A stretch of 8,148 bases of DNA from an uncultured Clostridium sp. (GTDB taxonomy: Bacteria > Bacillota > Clostridia > TANB77 > CAG-508). The DNA lies in NCBI GenBank assembly GCA_946497905.1, contig CAMMMI010000078.1:1-8148 (forward strand), read 5' to 3'. Under the pieces are notes generated by a model that saw only the letters and a program-made list of their open reading frames with translations, was not told the DNA's origin and did not search any database. Position numbers and translations under genes: made by a program. Numbering within the stretch: the first letter of the stretch is position 1; each line of letters opens with the position of its first letter. Shown piece by piece: positions 1 to 6,601 of this stretch.

Positions 1-1157
1 ACTTGATTTAATCTTTGCTCAAATTCTTCAAATTTTAATGGTCTATTATCAAATGCTGATGGAAGTCTAAAACCATATTTTACTAATGATTCTTTTCTTG
101 CTCTATCTCCATTATACATTGCTCTTACTTGTGGAATTGTTGCATGTGATTCATCTATTAATAATAGAAAATCTTTTGGAAAATAGTCAAATAATGTATA
201 TGGAGGACTTCCTTCTGGTCTTCCGCTTATATGTCTGGAATAGTTTTCTATTCCAGAGCAAAATCCTGTTTCTTTCATCATTTCCATATCAAAATTTGTT
301 CTTTCTTCTATTCTTTGCGCTTCGATTAGTTTATTTTTTGATTTGAAGTATTTTACTCTTTCTTCCATCTCCTGTTCTATAGTAACTATTGCCCTTTCCA
401 TTTTTTCTTTTGTTGTTACATAATGTGATGCTGGTGATATTAATATATGTTTTCTTGTGCCTACAGTTTTTCCTGTTAATGGATTTATTTCTACTATTTT
501 TTCTATTTCATCTCCCCAAAATTCTACTCTTACTGCTGATTCTGATTGGTCAGATGGGTAAATTTCTACTATATCTCCTTTAGCTCTAAAAGTTCCTCTC
601 TTAAAATCTATCTCATTTCTTGTATATTGCATTGATATTAACTTTTTTAGTACATTATCTCGTGATTTTTGCATTCCTGGTCTTAAAGATAACATCATTT
701 CTTGGTAGTCTATAGGATCTCCTAACCCATATATGCATGATACTGAAGCTACAATTATTACATCTCTTGTTTCAAATAGTGATAATGTAGCTGAATGTCT
801 TAATTTATCAATTTCGTCATTTACTGATGAATCTTTTTCAATATAAGTATCTGTAGAAGGAATATAGCTTTCTGGTTGGTAATAATCATAATAACTAACA
901 AAATACTCCACGTTATTCTCTGGGAAGAATTCTTTGAACTCTGAATAGAGTTGTCCAGCTAGTGTTTTGTTATGTGCTAACACCAATGTTGGCTTTTGTA
1001 CTTTCTGTATTATATTAGCCATCGTAAAAGTCTTTCCTGAACCTGTAACACCTAATAGTGTTTGGAATTTTTCCCCTTTTTCTATTCCTTTACTTAAATA
1101 TTCTATTGCTTGTGGCTGATCGCCTGTTGGTTTATATTCTGAATGTAATTTAAACAT
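1..1157 (-). CDS. uvrB: UvrABC excinuclease subunit B (UvrB), N-terminal part, runs off the left edge
   Basis: UvrB receives damaged DNA from UvrA, opens the helix with its helicase-like ATPase and recruits UvrC for incision. I translated 385 full codons from an ATG at 1157-1155. The protein begins MFKLHSEYKPTGDQPQAIEY. It shows Walker A GVTGSGKT at residues 36-43, the DNA-gripping beta-hairpin region with YYDYYQPESYIP from residue 89, and the helicase DESH motif at residues 335-338, all where UvrB has them. UvrB is normally about 660 residues, so the C-terminal helicase lobe and the UVR motif that contacts UvrC lie outside the window. The frame is uninterrupted from the start to the window edge. 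The start is fixed by AGGAG at 1168-1164, six bases upstream of the ATG. The gene has its own promoter behind the terminator of the upstream gene. Identification is secure. Confidence 0.97.
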   Translation of the reverse strand, partial: MFKLHSEYKPTGDQPQAIEYLSKGIEKGEKFQTLLGVTGSGKTFTMANIIQKVQKPTLVLAHNKTLAGQLYSEFKEFFPENNVEYFVSYYDYYQPESYIPSTDTYIEKDSSVNDEIDKLRHSATLSLFETRDVIIVASVSCIYGLGDPIDYQEMMLSLRPGMQKSRDNVLKKLISMQYTRNEIDFKRGTFRAKGDIVEIYPSDQSESAVRVEFWGDEIEKIVEINPLTGKTVGTRKHILISPASHYVTTKEKMERAIVTIEQEMEERVKYFKSKNKLIEAQRIEERTNFDMEMMKETGFCSGIENYSRHISGRPEGSPPYTLFDYFPKDFLLLIDESHATIPQVRAMYNGDRARKESLVKYGFRLPSAFDNRPLKFEEFEQRLNQ

Positions 1158-1164
1158 TTGTTTC
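1151..1164 (-). promoter_or_regulatory. Possible LexA (SOS) box overlapping the uvrB start codon
   Basis: On the minus strand the 14 bases GAAACAAATGTTTA fit the Gram-positive LexA consensus CGAACRNRYGTTYG at 11 of 14 positions, including the AAC...GTT core and its symmetry. The outer CG/G bases are missing. uvrB is a classic LexA target in Firmicutes, which makes the match worth recording. The site overlaps the Shine-Dalgarno sequence and start codon, where chance resemblance in AT-rich DNA is easy, so this is only a candidate. Confidence 0.3.
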
Positions 1165-1187
1165 TCCTAATTTTATCATTTTGAAAA

Positions 1188-1216
1188 ATTATAACACAGT
1201 ATATATAAAAAAACAA
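1188..1216 (-). promoter_or_regulatory. Predicted uvrB promoter (extended -10)
   Basis: A perfect -10 TATAAT lies at 1193-1188 on the minus strand. It is preceded by TG one base upstream (TGTTATAAT), an extended -10. A weak -35 TTGTTT lies 17 bp away at 1216-1211. Transcription would start near 1181 and leave a leader of about 25 bases with AGGAG. The -35 overlaps the base of the upstream gene's terminator stem. Confidence 0.55.
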
Positions 1217-1239
1217 GATGGCTAAAATGCTATCTTGTT
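1205..1239 (-). terminator. Intrinsic terminator of the PyrE-like gene
   Basis: The arms 1239-1229 and 1222-1212 form an 11-bp stem with one G-T wobble and a six-base loop. On the minus strand the stem is followed by about seven U residues (1213-1207 region). The plus-strand side has no comparable T run, so it acts for the minus-strand gene ending at 1284, about 45 bases upstream. It separates that gene from uvrB. Confidence 0.8.
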
Positions 1240-1283
1240 ATAAAAACTTTAGTAGTAATCCCCAGCTATGATGAGGTGTCAAA

Positions 1284-2159
1284 TTAAATTAATTCAGTTT
1301 CTTTTTTTAAGTTATATAAATCATTTTCAACTAAAAGAGTAGCTCTTTTTTTCGTTTTTTCATCAGAACTTAAAGAGTTTTTAATAAATTCTGGATGCTG
1401 AATCAAAAATTCTCTCATTGTTTTATCAGGGTCTTCAAAGAAGTCATTAAGCATTTTTAATTGAAGTTCATTAATAATTTCCATGTCAAAAGCTTTTTTA
1501 AATAGACCTTTATCAATATTTACTAAAGAAAAAGATTTTATTCCTTCCGCTTCTATTTTGTCTTTTCCACCTTGCATTCTATCTACAACTACACAAGACC
1601 AACAAATATTAGCTCCTAGATTTCTAATAGCTGGTATCCAAGCTCTAATATAGCTTGAAGCGACAGTTATTAAATCAGCAATATGTAAAACTTTTTTATT
1701 TCTAAAATCCATATTAATAGTATTTTTGGAAAAGTCGCTATCGCTAACGACTACTGAAAGGTCTTTATATATTGAAATATGTGGTTTGTCTAAAAGGTAA
1801 GCGATAATGTTTGAGAAGAACCAATCCCTTCTTTCTCCACCTGATATAAAATCAATTTCGTCAACATTTATATTATTTTCAATATATTCTTTCATAGTAT
1901 CAATAACATCTTTATATATGGCATTGGTATTATATTGCTTTAATACTTTTTGAAAAACTTTTCTAGGCAAAGCTTCTTTATTTACTAAACATTCATCGAT
2001 ATAACTTAATAATTCTGAGGCTTCTTTTTCGCTTCCGTATATAAAATGTGTATTTATAAAATATGGACCAATTTTTCCGGATGTGTACCAAAATGGCTTG
2101 TTTTCTTCGCAAAAACGTATTGCATTTGTTTCAAATAAATATGACATAATATTAGACAT
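1284..2159 (-). CDS. Orotate phosphoribosyltransferase-related protein (PyrE-like), divergent active site
   Basis: The protein resembles type I phosphoribosyltransferases of the orotate (PyrE) branch, which join orotate to PRPP to make OMP in pyrimidine synthesis. The support is a PyrE-like substrate motif TSGKIGPYFINT at residues 26-37, FISGGERRDW at 104-113, a Rossmann-like strand and PRPP-loop region VLHIADLITVASS at 157-169, and VVVDRMQGG at 190-198. Typical PyrE has VEDVITTGGS in the loop. Here the first acidic residue is Ala, the second Thr is Val and the glycines are Ala and Ser; only Asp162 and Thr165 remain. At 291 residues it is about 80 longer than ordinary PyrE, with extra material around residues 55-100 and after about 220. 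No signal peptide is seen. The ATG at 2159 is preceded by AAGGAGG at 2173-2167, seven bases away; Met5 is a possible but poorer start. It is monocistronic, with its own promoter and terminator. The family call is fairly sure. Orotate phosphoribosyltransferase activity is not assured; a regulatory or other PRPP-dependent role is possible. Confidence 0.75.
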   Translation of the reverse strand: MSNIMSYLFETNAIRFCEENKPFWYTSGKIGPYFINTHFIYGSEKEASELLSYIDECLVNKEALPRKVFQKVLKQYNTNAIYKDVIDTMKEYIENNINVDEIDFISGGERRDWFFSNIIAYLLDKPHISIYKDLSVVVSDSDFSKNTINMDFRNKKVLHIADLITVASSYIRAWIPAIRNLGANICWSCVVVDRMQGGKDKIEAEGIKSFSLVNIDKGLFKKAFDMEIINELQLKMLNDFFEDPDKTMREFLIQHPEFIKNSLSSDEKTKKRATLLVENDLYNLKKETELI

Positions 2160-2181
2160 AATATCTCCTCCTTATATTAGT

Positions 2182-2210
2182 ATTTTAATTTAAAAAGAGA
2201 ATTTTGTCAA
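2182..2210 (-). promoter_or_regulatory. Predicted promoter of the PyrE-like gene
   Basis: On the minus strand a consensus -35 TTGACA (2210-2205) is followed after exactly 17 bp by TAAAAT (2187-2182). The predicted start is close to 2175, giving a very short leader that just includes the AAGGAGG at 2173. It drives leftward transcription, away from the ABC transporter. Confidence 0.7.
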
Positions 2211-2244
2211 TTAAAATATTTTTATGTTTTCTTGTGGATAAATA

Positions 2245-2271
2245 TTGTTGTATTTTTAATTTTGTTATGAT
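2245..2271 (+). promoter_or_regulatory. Predicted promoter of the ABC transporter gene
   Basis: An extended -10 TGTTATGAT ends at 2271 (hexamer TATGAT, 2266-2271). The best -35, TTGTTG at 2245-2250, sits only 15 bp upstream, which an extended -10 can tolerate. The leader of about 45 bases has no obvious hairpin. It is divergent from the promoter at 2182-2210. Confidence 0.45.
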
Positions 2272-2323
2272 AAACTCTAAATATATTTAATATTAATTAA
2301 GAAAACAAAAGAGGTGAAAGATA

Positions 2324-3922
2324 ATGAAAGAATTATTAAAAGTAGTAGTAAAAAAACTTTTTATATATTCTCTTATAGTTAATACTATATATTCAATTGC
2401 ATATTATGGAGAATCTTTTGCATTATCGTATTTTGGAACGAGTCCACTTACTTTAGAAAAAATAATTAAATTGACAATATGCATTTTTATAGTAGATATA
2501 ATTATGTTGATTGCTGGTAAAATAGGATCATATATAGATAATGTAAATGAACAAAAGACACAAACTGCAATACAAGAATATTATTTTAATAAATTACAAT
2601 CAATGACAATGGAACAAATAGCAAATACTCATACAGGATATATACATAAATTAATTACAAATGTATCCTTTTATTTTGTTGATGTGATATGGCAATTTCA
2701 ATCAAGTGTTATACCTTTGATGATTGGTGGAGTGGCTATATTAATAATGGTATGTAAGCAGTCAATAATAACAGGAATTATATGTATAATAATTTCAGTA
2801 TTAGCGGTATTTTTAAAGTATAATATGATAAAAAACAAACAAATCTTTCAGAAAAAAGCAAATGAAGCAGAATCAAAATATAATGCTACCTTTATTGATT
2901 TTATACAAAATATAATAACTGTGAGAAAATTAAATATTGGAAAATTTTGTACAGAAAAAATAAATGAAAATTCAGAAAAATATTTAAAAGCTACAAAAAT
3001 TAATGAAAGAAAAAGGTCAAATACAAATGGTGTATTTACAGGATTAATGAATTTATTATACTTAGTAGTATTAATAAGTACAGTAATAATGGTTTCAAAT
3101 GGAGAAGATGGACTACCTTATTTATTATTTTATATGTCAGCATTAGGCAAATTATATTCTAATTTAAATAGTTTAGTTAGAATGATAGATATAAGCGAAA
3201 GATTTAAAACAGCGAAAAAACAATTAGATGAATATTTTAGAGATATTAAAGAAGTAAAATTAATAGATAATTTTAAAGAAATTAAACTAAAAAATATATT
3301 ATTCTCATATAATAAAAATTCATTAAAAATAAAAATACCAGAATTTATATTAAATAAAGGAGATAAAATTAGTATTATTGGAGAATCTGGACAAGGCAAG
3401 ACAACAGTAGTTAATATACTTGCTGGATTGTATCCATTGGAATATGGAGAACTATTAATAGATAATAAGAAACAAAAAGATACTAGGTTAGATTTAGTGT
3501 TTGTATCACAAGAGGTAGATTTATTTGACTTGAGCATTAGAGATAATCTTTGCTTAGGCAAGAATATATCAGATGAAAAGATATTAGAATTATTAGAGGA
3601 AGCAGGACTGACAGAATGGTATAAGGAATTACCAAATGGTTTGGAAACAATGGTGGGAGAAAGAGGAATAAAGCTATCAGCAGGCCAAAAGCAAAGATTA
3701 AATTTGATTAGAGGGATTTTAATAGATAAAGAATTATATTTTTTTGATGAACCTACATCAAATTTAGATAGTTTGTCAGAAGAAAAAATTATAAATATGA
3801 TTGAAAAGTATTTGAAAAATAAAACTTTAGTAATAATAACCCATAGACCTAGACTAGAGAAAATATGCAATAAGCATTATGTCTTTGAAAATCATATGAT
3901 GAAAGAGATACTTGATAGGTAA
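2324..3922 (+). CDS. Half-size ABC exporter (transmembrane domain fused to ATPase)
   Basis: This is a single-chain ABC exporter half that would work as a dimer in the cytoplasmic membrane, driving export of an unidentified substrate by ATP hydrolysis. Residues 1 to about 290 hold five or six hydrophobic segments (near 10-30, 46-66, 130-165, 235-258 and 262-285) in the type I exporter arrangement. The nucleotide-binding domain follows: Walker A GESGQGKT at 353-360, a Q-loop glutamine in VFVSQEVDLF, signature LSAGQ at 451-455, Walker B LYFFDE at 471-476, D-loop SNLD, and switch His507 in ITHRP. All catalytic residues are present. At 532 residues it is slightly short for the family (usually 570-600). 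The start has GAGGTGA at 2311-2317, six bases upstream. No peptidase C39 domain, second ABC half or precursor peptide gene is adjacent, so the substrate (peptide, lipid or drug) cannot be named. There is no clear intrinsic terminator after the stop codon. Confidence 0.93.
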   Translation: MKELLKVVVKKLFIYSLIVNTIYSIAYYGESFALSYFGTSPLTLEKIIKLTICIFIVDIIMLIAGKIGSYIDNVNEQKTQTAIQEYYFNKLQSMTMEQIANTHTGYIHKLITNVSFYFVDVIWQFQSSVIPLMIGGVAILIMVCKQSIITGIICIIISVLAVFLKYNMIKNKQIFQKKANEAESKYNATFIDFIQNIITVRKLNIGKFCTEKINENSEKYLKATKINERKRSNTNGVFTGLMNLLYLVVLISTVIMVSNGEDGLPYLLFYMSALGKLYSNLNSLVRMIDISERFKTAKKQLDEYFRDIKEVKLIDNFKEIKLKNILFSYNKNSLKIKIPEFILNKGDKISIIGESGQGKTTVVNILAGLYPLEYGELLIDNKKQKDTRLDLVFVSQEVDLFDLSIRDNLCLGKNISDEKILELLEEAGLTEWYKELPNGLETMVGERGIKLSAGQKQRLNLIRGILIDKELYFFDEPTSNLDSLSEEKIINMIEKYLKNKTLVIITHRPRLEKICNKHYVFENHMMKEILDR

Positions 3923-3993
3923 AAATTGGCAAGAAGTATTGTTATAAAGATTACTATTTATGTAAAACATTGAATAATAAAATAAAAAATATA

Positions 3994-4022
3994 TTGCTAA
4001 CAAAAATAATGTTTGTTATAAT
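3994..4022 (+). promoter_or_regulatory. Strong predicted promoter of the two-gene unknown unit
   Basis: TTGCTA (-35, 3994-3999) and a perfect TATAAT (-10, 4017-4022) are spaced 17 bp apart. TG lies one base before the -10 (TGTTATAAT), making it an extended -10. The start would be near 4029, with a leader of about 80 bases before the gene at 4111. It separates this unit from the ABC gene. Confidence 0.75.
3998..4018. promoter_or_regulatory. Operator-like palindrome inside the promoter at 3994-4022
   Basis: TAACAAA (3998-4004) and TTTGTTA (4012-4018) are perfect 7-bp inverted arms with a 7-bp centre. The palindrome fills the spacer between -35 and -10 and overlaps the edge of each. A dimeric repressor bound here would block RNA polymerase. 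No regulator gene is visible in the window, and the sequence is AT-rich, so this is a candidate only. Confidence 0.4.
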
Positions 4023-4058
4023 CAAAAAAGAGAATTAATGAATAAATATGTAAAAAAT

Positions 4059-4091
4059 AGGATTAAAGTTAAAAAATTGAGTTTTAATCCT
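4059..4091 (+). other. Leader hairpin upstream of the 675-residue gene
   Basis: AGGATTAAA (4059-4067) and TTTAATCCT (4083-4091) form a perfect 9-bp stem, extendable by about three weaker pairs, with a loop of about nine bases. It lies in the predicted leader and ends five bases before the ribosome binding site GAGGGAG (4097-4103). On the plus strand it is followed by A residues, so it is not a sense terminator. On the minus strand six T residues follow it (4057-4052), so it could stop antisense transcripts. It might instead affect translation or mRNA stability. Confidence 0.5.
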
Positions 4092-4110
4092 AAAAAGAGG
4101 GAGAGATGAA

Positions 4111-6138
4111 ATGGAGTATAATCTATCGCAAAAAAATGATAATCAAAAAAAGCAATATGAAAGTATAATAGAGCAAAATGATAAAAAATGGTTGAAACTT
4201 GCTGAAGAAATAAAAAATATTAGAGCAGGTAAAGAGGGAAGAACAAAGGATGGACAATTTGCAATATTAGAATTACAAATACAACAAGAAGAAATAGAAA
4301 GAGATACAGATACAAAAAAAGAAGCAATTGCTGATTTATATGTTAGAGAAATGAAAGAAAACTTAATCCAACGTGAAAGGAATAAAGAAATTTCAGCATC
4401 AGAGTTTGCAAATGAAATACGTAAGATAAGAGAATATAAATCAATGATCTCTACTAAAAATTCTATCAAGGATTATGATAAAGAGGAAATAATTCTTGAA
4501 ATGAAATTACGATTAGAACATATGAAAAAAAGCATGGGAAAAGTTCCTAAAGAACAGGCAGATAAAAAGATAGCAGAAATAAAACAAACACTATCTGATA
4601 ATGAAGAATATAGGCAAGATGAAGTTGATGATTTAGCTAAACAAAACTTTGAATATAAAAGAAAAAATTTATATTATCAAAGAAATAGTGGTAAAATATC
4701 TAAAGATGAATTAAAACAAAAATTAGAAGAATTAGAACAAATAAAAGGAAAAATACCAACTGATAAAGAATTTAAAGAAATGTTAACAGATTTATCAGAA
4801 AAGCATTTAGAACGACCTCAACAATCACAAGAATATGAAAGAGAAGTTAGCAAGAGGGATGAATTTCATCGTTCATATTATCTGGAACAACTTGACAATC
4901 AAGACATAAACAAATGGCATGAAAATTTGATATATAATAATACCCAAGATTTTGATAATAAGACTGTTAAGTATAATTTACAGACACTAGCAGATACGAC
5001 AACACAGTATGTAGAATATGTTGGAGAAAGATTAGGCGAAGAATATGCAAGAGGGGCAAATGGAGAAAAAGCTGAATTGGCTAAACAATTTGCAATGCTT
5101 GAAGTGCAAGGAAGATATGGAGATTTTGTAGATATATATAATTCTGAAGAAACAAGCGGATATGATAACCCAAAGTTATTATTACAATTAGAAAAAGTTA
5201 ATGGATTAAATATTGAGGAATTAGAAGATATAATAGGACTTGATACTTCTTCATTACACCAAGATATATTTGTTGCAACTTATGAAATTGAAGAATATGA
5301 CTATGCTTTGAAAAAGAATGTAATGAAACCTATTAAAGAATATTATCAAAGAGACAAAAATGGAGATTTTGATATCATTGGAACAGGTACAGAGAATAAA
5401 ACTACATTTGTAATAGATGATATGAGTTTTAATGTTGATACTGACCAAGTGTTACAAGGGGATTCACTTGAAAAAATAACTCAAAGAGAAATGAGCGATA
5501 GACTTATTAAAAATGGAATTGAAGATTCATTAAAAAGTGGTAAAGTAACAGAAGTAGCAAAATTAACAGATGATATTTTCTTAAATGATTTTAGAGAACA
5601 ATGTGGAATACCAGAAACTTGGGACTTAGGTAATAGGACTTTTATTGTATCGACTATAAATGAAAAAGGCGAGGAAGATTTTGATATTCTAATCAGATAT
5701 GATAATGCAGGAGATACAGAATATGATCATTTAATGGGAATAAATGCTACCGACAAAAGTGGAAGAGAAATGTATACTACAACTGGTAGACAAATATATG
5801 TTACAGCTGGTGGACAAATATCAGGAGGAGCAAAGGAAGTTGTCAAAACACAGACACTAAAAGAATTTATGACAAAAAGTGGTCATAGATATGCAATAAC
5901 TAGAAATGCAGAGGGAAAATTAGGATTTAATGAAATTTTTAGAGAAAATGAAAATATAATTCAAGGTGAACACATAGATGCTTACACTTATTCAACAGAT
6001 GATTTAGTAAATGTATATGAAAAAGCAGAAATAGATCAAGAGGATATGAACAAAGCTTATGAAAGACTAAACAGAACAAAAGCTGAAAGAGAACAATCAC
6101 ATAATCAAACAGAAACAGATAAATTTAGAGATAGGTAG
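4111..6138 (+). CDS. Protein of unknown function with three ~50-residue helical repeats
   Basis: I do not recognise this 675-residue protein. It has no signal peptide or membrane segment and should be cytoplasmic. Residues 1 to about 235 are highly charged (Lys, Glu, Gln) and predicted helical or coiled-coil. They contain three degenerate repeats starting at residues 80, 130 and 181. Residues 240-340 look mixed helical. Residues from about 385 to 630 look strand-rich, with many Gly, Thr and aromatic residues and short charged turns (for example near GTGTENKT and TAGGQISGG), suggesting a globular domain. The last 40 or so residues form a polar tail. There is a single cysteine (Cys498). The start at 4111 is supported by GAGGGAG at 4097-4103; an ATG at 4106 is out of frame. 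It has its own promoter and is followed after nine bases by the gene at 6148, so the two are probably co-transcribed. Codon use matches the neighbours. The repeats faintly recall the helix-turn-helix pattern of SHOCT-type hairpins, but this is not enough for an assignment. Confidence 0.9.
   Translation: MEYNLSQKNDNQKKQYESIIEQNDKKWLKLAEEIKNIRAGKEGRTKDGQFAILELQIQQEEIERDTDTKKEAIADLYVREMKENLIQRERNKEISASEFANEIRKIREYKSMISTKNSIKDYDKEEIILEMKLRLEHMKKSMGKVPKEQADKKIAEIKQTLSDNEEYRQDEVDDLAKQNFEYKRKNLYYQRNSGKISKDELKQKLEELEQIKGKIPTDKEFKEMLTDLSEKHLERPQQSQEYEREVSKRDEFHRSYYLEQLDNQDINKWHENLIYNNTQDFDNKTVKYNLQTLADTTTQYVEYVGERLGEEYARGANGEKAELAKQFAMLEVQGRYGDFVDIYNSEETSGYDNPKLLLQLEKVNGLNIEELEDIIGLDTSSLHQDIFVATYEIEEYDYALKKNVMKPIKEYYQRDKNGDFDIIGTGTENKTTFVIDDMSFNVDTDQVLQGDSLEKITQREMSDRLIKNGIEDSLKSGKVTEVAKLTDDIFLNDFREQCGIPETWDLGNRTFIVSTINEKGEEDFDILIRYDNAGDTEYDHLMGINATDKSGREMYTTTGRQIYVTAGGQISGGAKEVVKTQTLKEFMTKSGHRYAITRNAEGKLGFNEIFRENENIIQGEHIDAYTYSTDDLVNVYEKAEIDQEDMNKAYERLNRTKAEREQSHNQTETDKFRDR
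4348..4785 (+). repeat. Three degenerate ~50-residue protein repeats within the 675-residue gene
   Basis: The units begin at residues 80, 130 and 181, a period of 50-51. Each opens with E-(M/Y)-K, has a helix of about 12 residues, then a turn (KEIS, GKVP or GKIS) followed by an acidic/hydrophobic helix such as ASEFANEIRKI, KEQADKKIAEI or KDELKQKLEEL. A half unit (GKIPTDKEFKEML) follows the third. The similarity is at the protein level; the DNA copies have diverged, so the repeats are old. Confidence 0.6.
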
Positions 6139-6147
6139 GTAATAAGA

Positions 6148-6597
6148 ATGAATGTACAAACACAAGAGATATATTCAGAAGTTTATAGTATATTAAATTT
6201 ATTAGGAGAAAGCTATATAAAAAAATTACCAGTTAGTTTGTTTAATATGATAAAGGAAGAAAAAATGCAAGATTATAGTCCTGAATATGATTCGAAAATC
6301 AATTTAGAACAACAGAATATTAAGAGAGAAACTTTATCAATGATTGCATTATTTCATCTTAATTATTGGTGCGATTCAGATGAAGAAAAAAACGAATTAA
6401 AAACATTATTCAAAACTAATGAGGAAAAACATCAAGCAGAGATTAGAGAAAAATATAATCCAGACAATTTATTTAAAAAGCATAGCTTACAACAAGAGGA
6501 GAAACTTATAACAAATGAAATAGCTATGATAGAATATAAAGAACCCTTATTTAAGAGGTTTATTAATAAAATAAAAAATATATTTCATATAAATTGA
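6148..6597 (+). CDS. Small protein of unknown function, second gene of the unit
   Basis: This 149-residue, largely helical protein has no recognised domain. Residues 7-38 form an amphipathic helical region (EIYSEVYSILNLLGESYIKK). Residues 60-75 form a second hydrophobic stretch containing ALFHLNYWC. The middle is very rich in Glu and Lys. The C-terminus from about 130 is basic and amphipathic (FKRFINKIKNIF) and could touch membranes or nucleic acid. No signal peptide is present. The start follows the stop codon of the 675-residue gene after nine bases. Its ribosome binding site is weak (AGG at 6137-6139, inside the upstream stop region), so translation may be coupled to the upstream gene. The tight spacing suggests a functional partnership, but nothing in the sequence says what it is. 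Directly after its stop codon the recombinase relic begins. The gene itself looks intact. Confidence 0.85.
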   Translation: MNVQTQEIYSEVYSILNLLGESYIKKLPVSLFNMIKEEKMQDYSPEYDSKINLEQQNIKRETLSMIALFHLNYWCDSDEEKNELKTLFKTNEEKHQAEIREKYNPDNLFKKHSLQQEEKLITNEIAMIEYKEPLFKRFINKIKNIFHIN

Positions 6598-6601
6598 ATT
6601 T

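Noticed and set aside
86..583. Two leucine-rich open frames on the plus strand (86-346 and 389-583)
   Set aside because: They lie antisense to uvrB, which is intact and strongly conserved here. Their Leu/Phe-rich content is what the reverse complement of AT-rich coding DNA gives.
2160..2323. Riboswitch or attenuator in the ABC transporter leader
   Set aside because: The leader is only about 45 bases long and shows no stem or conserved motif.
3130..3870. A 246-residue open frame antisense to the ABC transporter
   Set aside because: It covers the ATPase domain on the opposite strand, has Ser/Leu/Ile-rich low-complexity content and no ribosome binding site. It is a shadow frame.
3923..4039. 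Open reading continuing past the ABC transporter stop codon, suggesting a possible C-terminal extension
   Set aside because: The residues are Lys/Asn/Ile-rich filler, the transporter already ends normally after its H-loop region, and a strong promoter lies within the stretch.
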